A stretch of DNA of 40,013 bases from QHBQ01 sp038230695 (GCA_038230695.1 JBBRMT010000011.1:1-40013); one strand, 5' to 3'; positions 6,579-15,159 are shown, numbered from the stretch's first letter. The notes: generated from the letters alone by a model not told the origin. Translations and numbers: made by a program.

Positions 6579-7324
6579 ACCCAAGACCTAGATACCGAAT
6601 GTACATAGACGAGGCGGGTAACTCCTATGTAGGGCGTAACGATCAACCCAGTAACCGCTATCTAAGCCTTACGGGCGTGATAATTGAACTAGCGCAAGTG
6701 TCAGCAATTCAGCGTGAGATGGATGCGCTGAAGATAAAGCACTTTGACTCTGCTAACGTAGTGCTACATCGTAATGAGATAGAGATACATAGGGGTGTTT
6801 TCAATGCGCTAAGTGACTCGCAACTAATGCAAGCCTTTGGTCAAGAGCTTGAAAGTTTGCTAAGGGCATGGCCATGCACCGTCATTACCGCCTGCATTGA
6901 CAAACCGAGCTATTACCAACGACATAGCAGCAAGACTCCAGAGCCCTTTCACCTGTGTATATAGGTGCTGCTACGTCAGTATGTCAGCTTTCTTGAGGAG
7001 ATTAGTAGCCAGGGTGATGTGATGGTCGAATCCAGGGGTAAAAGCGAGAACATAAGGTTGGAGCAGGAGTTTAGCCGCCTATGGCGGCATGGAGTTGAAG
7101 GTAAGCATCTTCACAATCTATTGACGAGCAAGCAAATTAAGACAAGGCTGAAATCAGACAATGAACCTGGATTGCAGATCGCCGATTTGCTGGCTTACCC
7201 TAGCCAGCAAGAGATACTGCGAGGTGCAGCTCGTTCAACAAACATCACCGTACTATCGGCCCAGATTATTGCGGCGCTGGCTGGCAAGTATTATCATAGG
7301 GGAGGAAAGGAGTTCCTAATCTAA
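6575..7324 (+). pseudogene. DUF3800 protein interrupted by an in-frame TAG
   Basis: One frame is continuous from 6575 to 7324 except for TAG at 6962-6964. The N-terminal part begins YRMYIDEAGN with the Asp/Glu pair typical of DUF3800, a family with an RNase H-like fold often found in mobile and defence islands. The C-terminal part has VMVESRGK and GLQIADLLAYP, the conserved end of the family. The stop falls between FHLCI and VLLRQYVSFLEE, where the family is continuous, so only one residue is replaced. The region is AT-richer than its neighbours, suggesting transfer. It could be a recent pseudogene, a sequencing error, or less likely a suppressed amber codon. Confidence 0.8.
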
Positions 7325-7402
7325 AAAGAAAAAGGCTCTCCACAAAGGGAGAGCCATCTTCCGGCGGCGACATGTCCGCCCTCCTCCAAGAAATATTGGA
7401 TT
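7323..7402 (-). ncRNA. Compact small transcription unit: candidate sRNA or non-stop micro-ORF
   Basis: A minus-strand consensus promoter (7437-7409) predicts a start near 7402. The transcript then carries GGAGGAGG (7387-7380) and an ATG at 7373-7371. Within the following codons (MSPPEDGSPFVES...) comes a terminator, stem GGCTCTCC/GGAGAGCC (7334-7355) followed by TTTTTCTTTTT. The RNA would be about 75-80 nt and end before any stop codon; the frame would otherwise stop after 35 codons. The ATG sits in a palindrome, GACATGTC. It could be a regulatory RNA, a leader peptide attenuator, or an intentionally non-stop mRNA as known for arfA. No family recognised. Confidence 0.5.
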
Positions 7403-7408
7403 AGCTAT

Positions 7409-7437
7409 ATTATAACCAATGTGAGTCAGCTTGTCAA
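7409..7437 (-). promoter_or_regulatory. Consensus promoter, divergent from plsX
   Basis: On the minus strand TTGACA (7437-7432), 17 bases, TATAAT (7414-7409). It is back to back with the plsX -35 box; the two form TGTCAA-GT-TTGACA, which is itself an inverted repeat. Confidence 0.85.
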
Positions 7438-7439
7438 GT

Positions 7440-7466
7440 TTGACATAGGATAAATGGTGATATAAT
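7440..7466 (+). promoter_or_regulatory. plsX promoter
   Basis: TTGACA (7440-7445) and TATAAT (7461-7466) with a short 15-base spacer. The predicted start near 7473 leaves about 47 bases of leader, including AAGGAGA before the ATG at 7520. Confidence 0.7.
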
Positions 7467-7519
7467 AGGGATACTATAAGCCACCGGAAGTGGCAAAGCA
7501 GATTAAGGAGAAACACCCC

Positions 7520-8542
7520 ATGAAAATAGCCCTCGACGCAATGGGCGGCGACAACGCCCCTGGCGAGATTGTCGCTGGCGCGGTGCAGGCCGCCCGAGAG
7601 TTCAACCTGACCGTGATACTGGTGGGCAAGGAAGATGTAATCAGGGCCGAGCTTGCCAAGCACGATACCGCTGGCCTCGATTTGCCCATCGTCAATGCCC
7701 CCGACGCAGTGCCGATGGACGACCACAATCCCGCCGAGACCGCCATGGCGATGCGTAAGACCTCCTCGATCGCTATTGGCTTGCAGCAGGTGAAGGCGGG
7801 CAACGCCGATGCCTTCATCAGCATGGGCAGCACTGGCGCGTGCCTTGCCAGTTCGCAGATCGTGCTGGGGCGCGTGCCGGGGATAGAGCGGGCGGCGTTG
7901 GGTGCAGTCTTCCCCGCCAAGAATGACGGCAAGGTGTTCGTCACCGACATTGGGGCGAACCCCGATGTGCGCCCCGGCTGGATCGTGCAATTCGCCCGCA
8001 TGGGAGTAATCTACATGGAGCGCGTGTTCGCAGTGCAGAACCCCCGTGTCGGCCTGGTCAGCAACGGTGAGGAGGAGGGCAAGGGCAACGAACTGGTCAA
8101 GGCGGTCACTCCTCTACTCAAGGCCAGCGGACTCAACTTTGTGGGCAATTGCGAGGGCAAGGACATCATCAGCGGCCACTTCGATGTGGTCGTCACCGAC
8201 GGCTTCACCGGCAACGTCATCCTCAAGACCGCCGAGGGGGTGCAAGACCTGATCCAAACCAGCTTGCGGGCGGCGCTTACCTCCACCTTCATGACTAAAA
8301 TTGGTGCGGCGCTGGTGCAAGGCACCCTTCGCAAGAGCCTGGGGCGGCTGGATTACGCCGAATACGGCGCAGCCCCGCTGCTGGGGGTCAACGGCCTATC
8401 CTTCGTGGGTCATGGCCGCAGCAAGGCCAAGGCGGTAGTCAGCGCATTGCGAACCGCCCGCGATGCGGTCAGCCAGGACGTAATCGGCGCGGTGCGCGAG
8501 GCGGGCAAGCGGGAAGCCGAGGCCGCGCAATCCGCCGCATAA
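7520..8542 (+). CDS. plsX: Phosphate acyltransferase PlsX
   Basis: A 340-aa enzyme that makes acyl-phosphate from acyl-ACP for phospholipid synthesis, a peripheral membrane protein. The N-terminus MKIALDAMGGDNAP is diagnostic. AKNDGKVFVTDIGANPD, GLVSNGEEEGKGNELVK, NFVGNCEGKDI and DVVVTDGFTGNVILKTAEG follow, all conserved in the family. AAGGAGA precedes the ATG at 7520. No rpmF or fabH is adjacent, unlike the common yceD-rpmF-plsX-fab cluster, so it stands alone with its own promoter. A REP3 repeat follows the stop. Confidence 0.97.
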   Translation: MKIALDAMGGDNAPGEIVAGAVQAAREFNLTVILVGKEDVIRAELAKHDTAGLDLPIVNAPDAVPMDDHNPAETAMAMRKTSSIAIGLQQVKAGNADAFISMGSTGACLASSQIVLGRVPGIERAALGAVFPAKNDGKVFVTDIGANPDVRPGWIVQFARMGVIYMERVFAVQNPRVGLVSNGEEEGKGNELVKAVTPLLKASGLNFVGNCEGKDIISGHFDVVVTDGFTGNVILKTAEGVQDLIQTSLRAALTSTFMTKIGAALVQGTLRKSLGRLDYAEYGAAPLLGVNGLSFVGHGRSKAKAVVSALRTARDAVSQDVIGAVREAGKREAEAAQSAA

Positions 8543-8547
8543 GCCGA

Positions 8548-8582
8548 ACCCCTCCCCAAAGGGGGAGGTTGGGTGGGGGAGT
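8548..8582 (+). repeat. REP3 palindromic repeat
   Basis: CCCCTCCCCAAAGGGGGAGG followed by TTGGGTGGGGGAGT. Same family as 5026-5065 (inside purK), 22627-22668 and part of 29461-29492. It could act as a 3' hairpin for plsX, but no T-run follows. Confidence 0.8.
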
Positions 8583-8630
8583 ACAAAGTCTCACCATCAC
8601 TTTTCCGATGTGCTAGCCAGGTCAGTAACA

Positions 8631-9809
8631 ATGCCAAACCCCAAACCATCACCACTTACCTTGCTCTTGCTGCTGGAGAGCTTTGGCCGCCTCAGCGAGA
8701 GCCAAGTTGCCGAGCGCATGGGCATTGAACCCAGCGTAGCCCGCGAGTATGCCGCTGTGCTGTATGGCATTGGCCTTGCCGTGGAGCGGGAGCCGCTGCC
8801 CAGTGGTGAGATCATGTACACCTTGCAGCCGGGCAAGCAGTTGCCCCCCATGATGCTGCGCGATAACGAGATCGTGGCAGTAGTCGCCGCACTGAAGTTC
8901 GCTCAGGGGATGGATGCGGGCGGCGCGGGAGTTGACCCTGCACTGGAGAAACTGCAACGCTTCCTGCCCGCTCGCCTGCTGGAACGCATCGAGGATGCAC
9001 GGCACGATTTGGAGGATGCCGCGCTCTACGGTGATGAGGATGAGGATGAAGATGAGGGGGGAGATTACTACGATGGCCGGGGCATGGTCAGCAGCTACAT
9101 CGCCACCTTTACCAGAGCAATCCAGGAGCATCGTCAGGTTGCTATTCGCTACCACTCCTGGAGCAACGATGAGGAGAGCAAGCGCACGATCGACCCCTAC
9201 GGCCTGGCCCAGCACAAGAGCAAGTGGTACGTGGTCGGCTACTGCAACCTGCGTAAGGATCTGCGCGTCTTTCGCCTCGATAGTATCCGCACCGCCCGCC
9301 TGCTGACGCAGACATTTACGCCACCAATCGGTTTCGACGCAGTAGAGTACGTGGCTGCCTCATTCACCAACCTGGTGCCAGCCAAAGATGAGCGCGACTT
9401 AAGTTGTTTGCGCCTAGTCCAACGCTGGCGCATTACGCACCGCTGGGCTGAACACTGGCAACATAAAGAACACCCCAATGATGGAGAACACCAGCACGGT
9501 GACGTTTGCCCCCAGATGTTCGAGCAGCACGCCAGTAAGCGCCGCCGCAAGCGGACGTGCGCCCCAGGCAATCAGGCGGAACGAACTGTTCACCCGTCCG
9601 CGCAACTGGTCGGGGATGATCGCCAGGCGATAGCTGTATTGCACCACGTCGTAGATGGGGTCGAGCAGATACAGCATCACTGTGATCAGCCCCAGCAGAA
9701 AGATGTTGCTGGCAAACAGGTAGAGCGGGAAGATCAGCGTAGTCAATATGCGGGTGCTAATTATTACCTGGACGAAGCTGAACCGCCGCTGGATGATGCC
9801 GCCAATTAG
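8631..9809 (+). CDS. WYL-domain transcriptional regulator with lost C-terminus
   Basis: From the ATG at 8631, residues 1-60 are a winged HTH (LTLLLLLESFGRLSESQVAE). The WYL domain spans about 155-230 (VAIRYHSW, RTIDPYGLAQHKSKWYVVGY, RVFRLDSI). An acidic run GDEDEDEDEG separates them. Such proteins sense ligands or nucleic acids and control DNA-repair, defence or metabolic genes. Recognisable sequence stops near 9400 (VAASFTNLVPAKDE). The usual C-terminal extension is missing, and the frame then runs to 9809 through the antisense of an MFS gene. The real end of the protein is therefore uncertain, and a deletion or rearrangement at about 9400-9414 is likely. Confidence 0.6.
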   Translation: MPNPKPSPLTLLLLLESFGRLSESQVAERMGIEPSVAREYAAVLYGIGLAVEREPLPSGEIMYTLQPGKQLPPMMLRDNEIVAVVAALKFAQGMDAGGAGVDPALEKLQRFLPARLLERIEDARHDLEDAALYGDEDEDEDEGGDYYDGRGMVSSYIATFTRAIQEHRQVAIRYHSWSNDEESKRTIDPYGLAQHKSKWYVVGYCNLRKDLRVFRLDSIRTARLLTQTFTPPIGFDAVEYVAASFTNLVPAKDERDLSCLRLVQRWRITHRWAEHWQHKEHPNDGEHQHGDVCPQMFEQHASKRRRKRTCAPGNQAERTVHPSAQLVGDDRQAIAVLHHVVDGVEQIQHHCDQPQQKDVAGKQVEREDQRSQYAGANYYLDEAEPPLDDAAN

Positions 9810-10664
9810 CGAACCGATGATGCCCGCGCCTGCCGCCACACTGAAAAGCAGCCCCAACTGGAAGGGGTTCGCCTGTAGGTGCTGCGCGATCACAATCACG
9901 GTCAAATAAGCGGAGAACAGCCGCAGGTTGATCCCCGCTGCGAGAACCGCCAGCACGCGAATGATCGGGCGGCTCCACAGCCAGCCCATCCCCTCCTTGA
10001 TCTCCGTCCATAGGTGACGCTCAGTCTTGGTCCGCTCGGTCTGGAATTGCACACGGATGAAGGCGAGGGAGATGACCGAAGCCGAGTAGGAAATTGCATC
10101 GAAGATGAATGGCACCAGCCGCCCGATTGTGTTGTAGAGAAAACCGGCGACTGGCGCACCGATCAAATCCATCAATTCAAAGCCCGCGTTGTTCTGGGCA
10201 TATGCTGCCGCGAGTTGCTGCCGCTCGACTACCTGGGGCAACGCAGCGGTCTCCGCAATGCTGAAGAAGACGTAGGCGCAGCCCTCGATGAAGGTGTTGA
10301 GATAGATTTGCCAGATGGTCAGCACGCCATATGACGCAGCGATTGGCACACTGGTGATATTGATCGCCCGCACGATGTCGCATATGATCATCATCCGCTT
10401 GCGATCCCATCTGTCCATCAACGCACCCGCGGGCAAGCTGAACAGCACATAAGGGACATATGAAAACGCCCCGGCGATGCCCGCCGTCTGTGGCGAGTGG
10501 GTGATTGCCAGGATAAGGAGCGGCATTGCCAGGTTGGTCATGTTGCTGCCCAAACTTGACACCATCTGGCCGCTCCACAGCAGCATGAAGTCGCGGTTGC
10601 GCCACAGTGAGGGCAGCTTGCTACCCTTCAGTTCTTGCTTCGGCTCCTCTACCTCTACGGCCAT
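9414..10664 (-). CDS. MFS exporter (EntS/DHA3-like), array copy 1
   Basis: A 416-aa major facilitator with about 12 membrane segments. It starts with a short acidic cytosolic tail, then PSLWRNRDFMLLWSGQMVSS. Loop 2-3 has the MFS motif A, GALMDRWDRKRMMIICD. Similar proteins export siderophores, macrolides or other drugs; the substrate here is unknown. It is clearly paralogous to 13603-14940 and 15460-16809, with the shared NFIEG/FFxIAExAALPxVV segment. GGGGAGAG precedes the ATG. The promoter has the shared 18-bp motif at 10730-10747. Its 3' end abuts the broken WYL gene. Confidence 0.9.
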   Translation of the reverse strand: MAVEVEEPKQELKGSKLPSLWRNRDFMLLWSGQMVSSLGSNMTNLAMPLLILAITHSPQTAGIAGAFSYVPYVLFSLPAGALMDRWDRKRMMIICDIVRAINITSVPIAASYGVLTIWQIYLNTFIEGCAYVFFSIAETAALPQVVERQQLAAAYAQNNAGFELMDLIGAPVAGFLYNTIGRLVPFIFDAISYSASVISLAFIRVQFQTERTKTERHLWTEIKEGMGWLWSRPIIRVLAVLAAGINLRLFSAYLTVIVIAQHLQANPFQLGLLFSVAAGAGIIGSLIGGIIQRRFSFVQVIISTRILTTLIFPLYLFASNIFLLGLITVMLYLLDPIYDVVQYSYRLAIIPDQLRGRVNSSFRLIAWGARPLAAALTGVLLEHLGANVTVLVFSIIGVFFMLPVFSPAVRNAPALD

Positions 10665-10702
10665 GCTGATGCGCTCTCCCCAATCGTTTTATTTGCTGCT
10701 TA

Positions 10703-10747
10703 AGGTTAGCACATCGGTATAAATCCCGCCATCAGCCTGAAGATGTA
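10703..10747 (-). promoter_or_regulatory. Promoter with shared 18-bp motif (site C)
   Basis: CATCAGCCTGAAGATGTA (10730-10747) lies 21 bases from a minus-strand TAACCT -10-like box (10708-10703). The same motif and spacing occur at 16864-16907 and 30229-30273. There is no good -35 box, so an activator is expected. Confidence 0.6.
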
Positions 10748-10761
10748 TTAGGTCGGCAGGC

Positions 10762-10812
10762 AAAAAACCCAGCCCGCCTCTGCGTTAGGGTTCACAGAAG
10801 CGGGTTGGGTTT
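10762..10812 (-). terminator. Terminator of MFS gene 11007-12308
   Basis: AAACCCAGCCCGC (10765-10777) pairs with GCGGGTTGGGTTT (10800-10812), with one G-U pair. On the minus strand the hairpin runs into TTTTTT. Confidence 0.85.
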
Positions 10813-10849
10813 CGAGGAAGATGGCTGTTTAAGGATTGATGCGGTGCGC

Positions 10850-10990
10850 CAGGCTAGTGCTACCCGCCCCTACGTCACGCGAGGGCGAGCGCAACCCGCC
10901 CCTACGTCGGCATTGGCGATTGCGATGAGCATTGACGCGCTTCACCATCTGGGGGCGACCCCCAGACCCCCAGGCCGCCCCACCATTCAC
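10850..10990. repeat. Degenerate MITE-like/REP2 remnants between MFS genes
   Basis: Part of this gap resembles the 15160-15432 element: GCATTGGCG and GCGATGAGCATTG match blocks near 15302 and 15321. It also has two CGCCCCTACGTC units of the REP2 type and GGGGGCGACCCCCAGACCCC. No gene is visible in 10813-11006. Confidence 0.4.
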
Positions 10991-11006
10991 CATTCAACAC
11001 TAATCA

Positions 11007-12308
11007 CTAATCACTAATCACTGCCTTCTCAGGGTGTTTGGCCGCCAGCGGGGTGAACAGGCCAATGACCGCAAAGGCAATCATGATAACGCCCATCGCC
11101 ACGATCACCGGCAACGCGCCCACGGATGCGGCGACTGCGGTGGTTATGGCCGCGCCAATTGGGCCGAGCGCCATCACCAAAGTGTAGAAGGCGGCGGTTA
11201 CGCGGCCCAGCAGGTGGTCGGGGGTAATTTCCTGGCGTAGCGACATCGAGCAGATACCCTGAATCGAACTGCCGAAGGCGGTGCCTGCGCCGAGCAGCAA
11301 GTAGATGATAAACGTGGGCGGCACCACGCCGAACCCCACTAGCGAGAGGGCGAACACCAGTTGCCCACCCAGGAAGCAAACCCCAAACCCCAGGTTGCGG
11401 CGCAGGGTTGCTACCAGCACGCCGCCCAGTATCGCGCCCACCGACGAAGCGCCGAACACCAGCCCTACACCGTTGTCGCTCCAGCTCAACCCATGCTTCA
11501 GATAGTAGATGAACAGGTCGTTGGCCCCGGCTAGCATGGCGTTGACGATGAGGAAGAATAGCGTCACCGCCCGCAGCGCTGGCTGTTGCCAGAGGAACTT
11601 CACCCCCGCCAGCGCCTCGGCTAGCTTGCTCTTGCCATCTTCGCTGGCGGGTCGCACCGCTGCCGCCTGGCGCAGCCGCAGCAGGGTCAGAGTTAGCGCG
11701 GAGATGGCGAAAGTGGCGGCATCTATGCCAATCGCGGTGCTTGGCCCGAACGCGGCGGAGACCAACCCTGCCAGCATTGGCCCGATGATGAACGCGAGTG
11801 CGCCCGTGGTTTGCAGCCGCCCGTTAGCCGAAGTAATCTGCGCTTTGTCCACCAGGTTAGCTACCGCCGTGATGTATGCGATAGAGAAGACGTTGCTCAA
11901 CGCGCCGAACAGCGCGGTAACAACGTAGATGAGCCAAATCTGCGGCCCAGCCAGCCACCAGCCGAGCGGGATGGCGAGGTAGAGCATGGTACGCGCTACA
12001 TCGCATATGATCATCAATTGCCGCCGATTGACCCGATCCACCAGCGGCCCGGCGAATACCCCGGCAATTAGCTGGGCGACACCGAAAGTGGCAGTGACGA
12101 GGCCCATCTGCGCCACTGAGCCAGTCGCTTGCAGCACCAGCAGCGGCAACGCGATGAAGCCGAAGCCATCGCCCAGCGCCGATAGGCTTTGCCCCAGCCA
12201 GAAGATGTTGAAGTTGCGGTTGCGCGACAGGGGCAGCTCAGGCTTGGGCGTGTCGTCCGCCTTCACTGCAATGTCAAACTCTTCGATTTGTTCCAGTTCC
12301 GAGATCAC
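11007..12308 (-). CDS. MFS exporter, divergent array copy, operonic with P450
   Basis: A 433-aa, 12-segment major facilitator, more distant from the other three in this cluster. The N-terminus FDIAVKADDTPKPELPLSRN is followed by FNIFWLGQSLSALGDGFGFI. Motif A is FAGPLVDRVNRRQLMIICD. The start is GTG at 12308, with TGAGGAGC well placed upstream. It begins 9 bases after the P450 stop, so the two are co-transcribed. The family contains macrolide/tetracycline efflux pumps. Export of a P450-modified small molecule is a reasonable inference. A strong terminator (10762-10812) ends the unit. Confidence 0.88.
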   Translation of the reverse strand: MISELEQIEEFDIAVKADDTPKPELPLSRNRNFNIFWLGQSLSALGDGFGFIALPLLVLQATGSVAQMGLVTATFGVAQLIAGVFAGPLVDRVNRRQLMIICDVARTMLYLAIPLGWWLAGPQIWLIYVVTALFGALSNVFSIAYITAVANLVDKAQITSANGRLQTTGALAFIIGPMLAGLVSAAFGPSTAIGIDAATFAISALTLTLLRLRQAAAVRPASEDGKSKLAEALAGVKFLWQQPALRAVTLFFLIVNAMLAGANDLFIYYLKHGLSWSDNGVGLVFGASSVGAILGGVLVATLRRNLGFGVCFLGGQLVFALSLVGFGVVPPTFIIYLLLGAGTAFGSSIQGICSMSLRQEITPDHLLGRVTAAFYTLVMALGPIGAAITTAVAASVGALPVIVAMGVIMIAFAVIGLFTPLAAKHPEKAVISD

Positions 12309-12317
12309 GGTTGCTCC

Positions 12318-13541
12318 TCAATTGATGGTAACGGGCAGGGTCTTCAGCCCGCGCAGGCCAACATTGGGTTGCCATTCTGCGGTTGCGCTTGCCAGTTGCA
12401 TATTAGGCAGGCGGCGCATCAGGGTAGTGAAGACGACCTGCCCCTCGAGGCGGGCCAGCGGTGCGCCCAGGCAGTAGTGGCTACCCCCACCGAAGGAGAG
12501 GTGCTTAGGGTTCGGCCTGCCGACATCCAGGCCGTCGGCAGCGGCAAACTGCCGGGGGTCGTGGTTGGCTGCGCCGATTAGCAAAATCGTCTCCTGTCCC
12601 GCCTTTACCGATTTGTCGCCAACCTCGACATCTACCAGCGGCAGGCGGCTGGTAAGCTGCACCGGGCTATCGTAGCGCAGCAACTCCTCGATCGCGCCCG
12701 GTATCAGTTCCGGCGCTTCCTGCAAGCGTTGCCATTGCTCAGGGTTGCGGAGCAACGCCAGGGTGCCATTGCCGATCAGGTTGGTGGTGGTTTCGTGACC
12801 GGCGACCAGCAGCAGGATACAGTTTGCCAGCAGTTCGTCTTCGCTCAACCGCTCCCCTTGCTCCTCGGCCTGGGCCAGCGCACTGAGCAGGTTGTCCTCC
12901 GGTTGCTGGCGCAGCCGAATGGTGATACCACGGAAATATGCGGCAAAGTCAATAATACTTTGCTGGATTCTGCCCATCTCTTCAGTCGAGAGTACGAAGC
13001 TGCCCAGCAGCACCGCGAAATCGCTGGACCAACGCTTGAACTGGGCCATCTCTGAGGTTGGCACCCCCAGCATCTCGGCGATTACCGTGGCAGGCAGCGG
13101 GTAAGCGAGATCGGCAATGATGTCCATCTGCCCGCTCGCCAGCGCCTTGTCCACCGCCGCATCCACAATTACCTGGATGCGATGGCGTAGCACCTCGATC
13201 GTTTTCGGTGTGAACGCCTTGCTTACCAACCCGCGCAGGCGGGTATGTTTGGGCGGGTCAAGGAAAAGAAGCTGGTTTCGCATCGTGCGCGTCGTTGGGC
13301 TGAACTCTCCCATGCCCCATTCCTCCATCTGCTCTTCGGATGGGTAGCGCGCTGCCGAGAAGCGGGCATCGCGCAGGATGGCGCTGATCTCCGCAAAGCC
13401 GGTCAGGATCCAAGAGTTGGCCGCTGACTCCCAATGAACCGGCTCATAATCGCGTAGCTGCGCGTAGAGTGGGTAGGGGTCGGCCAGGGCGACGGGGTTT
13501 AGCTGCAACAGGTCGGCAAAGGTCAAGGTGTTCGTGTCCAT
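12318..13541 (-). CDS. Cytochrome P450
   Basis: A 407-aa soluble bacterial P450, likely a CYP107-type monooxygenase that needs a ferredoxin partner (not in this window). The I-helix oxygen-binding motif is LLVAGHETTTNL, the K-helix E-x-x-R is EELLRYDSPV, and the haem loop is LSFGGGSHYCLGAPLARLE with Cys as the axial ligand. The N-terminus lacks a membrane anchor. GGAGGAATACT precedes the ATG. It lies between MFS genes: 61 bases after one and 9 bases before the next, suggesting an MFS-P450-MFS operon. The substrate is unknown. Confidence 0.95.
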   Translation of the reverse strand: MDTNTLTFADLLQLNPVALADPYPLYAQLRDYEPVHWESAANSWILTGFAEISAILRDARFSAARYPSEEQMEEWGMGEFSPTTRTMRNQLLFLDPPKHTRLRGLVSKAFTPKTIEVLRHRIQVIVDAAVDKALASGQMDIIADLAYPLPATVIAEMLGVPTSEMAQFKRWSSDFAVLLGSFVLSTEEMGRIQQSIIDFAAYFRGITIRLRQQPEDNLLSALAQAEEQGERLSEDELLANCILLLVAGHETTTNLIGNGTLALLRNPEQWQRLQEAPELIPGAIEELLRYDSPVQLTSRLPLVDVEVGDKSVKAGQETILLIGAANHDPRQFAAADGLDVGRPNPKHLSFGGGSHYCLGAPLARLEGQVVFTTLMRRLPNMQLASATAEWQPNVGLRGLKTLPVTIN

Positions 13542-13602
13542 AGTATTCCTCCATGGGAGAGATTTGTAGGGGGGGTGGCGGCCCGCCCTGGTTGATGATT
13601 AT

Positions 13603-14940
13603 CTACTCCACTGGCTTCACCTGCTCGATGGGCGGCACGCGGCGAAGATGCGAGTTGAAGATGGTGAGCAGCCCGACGATGAACAGCCAGACGCTGAAAA
13701 TCATAATCGTGTTGGTAATGCCAATTTGCTGCAGCAGCACCCCGCCCAGCGCCGAGCCAATCGGCAGCCCGCTGAAGGCAATCAACCGCACCGCGCTGTT
13801 TACCCGCCCTTGCAGGCGGTCAGGGATGAGCGCCAGCCGATAGCTGAACTGGGTAACGATGTAGATCGGCACGGTCATGTAGATGACTGCATTGATCAGG
13901 CCGATGACGAAGATGTTCGGCGCGACCAGGAGCATTGGATAGATCAGCACTTGCACCAGCGTAGTGCCGATGATGACCTGCCCGAAGCTGAAGCGCCGTT
14001 GAAAGTAGCTGCCCAGTGCCGCGCCGATGATGCCGCCCACTGCGCTTATGCTGAACATCAGGCCGATTGATGGCTCATCCGCGCCGCGCTCCTTCGCCAG
14101 CAGGATCAGGATCAGGTAGTTGGCGCTGCTCAGGATGTTCAGGCAACCGCTGAGGAAGGCGGTGAAGCGAATCAGCGGCTGCTGCCACAGCCACCTTACC
14201 CCCTCGCCGATCTCGCGGCGCAGATTGCGTTCGGTGGCGACCCGATCCATCTGGAAGCGGGTCTTGATGAAGGATAGCGAAATCACCGATGCGGCATAAG
14301 ATACTGCGTCGAAGATGAAAGGAAAGGCCTGCCCGATGTTCTTGAACAGAAAGCCGCTAATCGGTGGGCTGATCAGGCCTACAGCAGTATCGGCGAAACT
14401 GTTCTGCGCGCTGGCAGCGGGCAGTTGCGCGGTATCTACCACGCGGGGCAGCGCGGCCACCTCAGCGATGTTGAAGAATACGAAGGCGCTGCCCTCGATG
14501 AAAGCGTTGACGTAGATTTGCCAGATGGTCAGCCCATCGAGCGCCAGCGCAATGGGGATGCTGGCAATGTTGAGCGCCCGCACCAGGTCGCAGATAATCA
14601 TCACCCGCTTGCGATCCCACCTGTCCATCAATGCGCCGACCGGCAGGCTGAAGATGACGTAAGGCAGCGTACCTGCCAGGCCGGAGATGCCCGCTGCCGC
14701 TGGTGAGCCGGTAATTGCCAGGATTAGCAGCGGCACCGCGAAACTGCTCATCCCGCCGCCCATTGTGGAGACGATCTGGCCGCTCCACAGCAGCATATAA
14801 TCGTGGTTGCGCCATAGCGAGGGCAGCTTTGGCGAAGGCGCGGCGTTGGCCGCTTGCACGGTGTCCGCCTCGATCGCTAGCCCTTGCTCGGTCTCTTTAA
14901 CGCTGGCGACTGATCGCTCTTGCCCGGCTTCACTATCCAT
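13603..14940 (-). CDS. MFS exporter (EntS/DHA3-like), array copy 2
   Basis: A 445-aa, 12-segment transporter with an acidic N-terminal tail of about 40 residues, then PSLWRNHDYMLLWSGQIVST and motif A GALMDRWDRKRVMIICD. I start it at 14940, where GGGAGGG is well spaced. An upstream in-frame ATG at 14982 overlaps that site and is less likely. It is highly similar along its length to 15460-16809 and 9414-10664. It is likely the first gene of a unit with the P450, driven by the promoter at 15015-15043 with its TTAGATAAG inverted repeat. Confidence 0.9.
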   Translation of the reverse strand: MDSEAGQERSVASVKETEQGLAIEADTVQAANAAPSPKLPSLWRNHDYMLLWSGQIVSTMGGGMSSFAVPLLILAITGSPAAAGISGLAGTLPYVIFSLPVGALMDRWDRKRVMIICDLVRALNIASIPIALALDGLTIWQIYVNAFIEGSAFVFFNIAEVAALPRVVDTAQLPAASAQNSFADTAVGLISPPISGFLFKNIGQAFPFIFDAVSYAASVISLSFIKTRFQMDRVATERNLRREIGEGVRWLWQQPLIRFTAFLSGCLNILSSANYLILILLAKERGADEPSIGLMFSISAVGGIIGAALGSYFQRRFSFGQVIIGTTLVQVLIYPMLLVAPNIFVIGLINAVIYMTVPIYIVTQFSYRLALIPDRLQGRVNSAVRLIAFSGLPIGSALGGVLLQQIGITNTIMIFSVWLFIVGLLTIFNSHLRRVPPIEQVKPVE

Positions 14941-15014
14941 ATCTGCAACCCTCCCGCGCTGATGATTAACCAGACGATTCAAGATACGGCCATGATCATC
15001 TGTTTCAATGCACC

Positions 15015-15074
15015 ATTATAGCGCGGATTAGATAAGATTGCAATAGATCATGCAGCCGTGTGACGCTTATCTAA
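15015..15074 (-). promoter_or_regulatory. Promoter with TTAGATAAG inverted repeat
   Basis: On the minus strand TTGCAA (15043-15038), 17 bases, TATAAT (15020-15015). TTAGATAAG (15028-15036) and CTTATCTAA (15066-15074) form a perfect 9-bp inverted repeat with arm centres 38 bases apart. One arm is in the spacer and the other upstream of -35. The layout matches that at 1931-1974. TTAGATAA recurs at 16840-16847 before the next MFS gene. Confidence 0.75.
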
Positions 15075-15159
15075 CATGGTGTTTGATAGATGGTGTAAGT
15101 TGTTAAGGTTCAGTATGAGGTTATCTCAGCTTGAAATGTCGCAAAGGGCAATGGTGCAA

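Noticed and set aside
7316..7990. 224-aa minus-strand frame across the plsX start
   Set aside because: Antisense to plsX with no family signature. The small minus-strand unit at 7323-7402 is a different frame and is argued from promoter and terminator.
12189..12581. Plus-strand frame across the MFS/P450 junction
   Set aside because: Antisense to two clear genes; no independent evidence.
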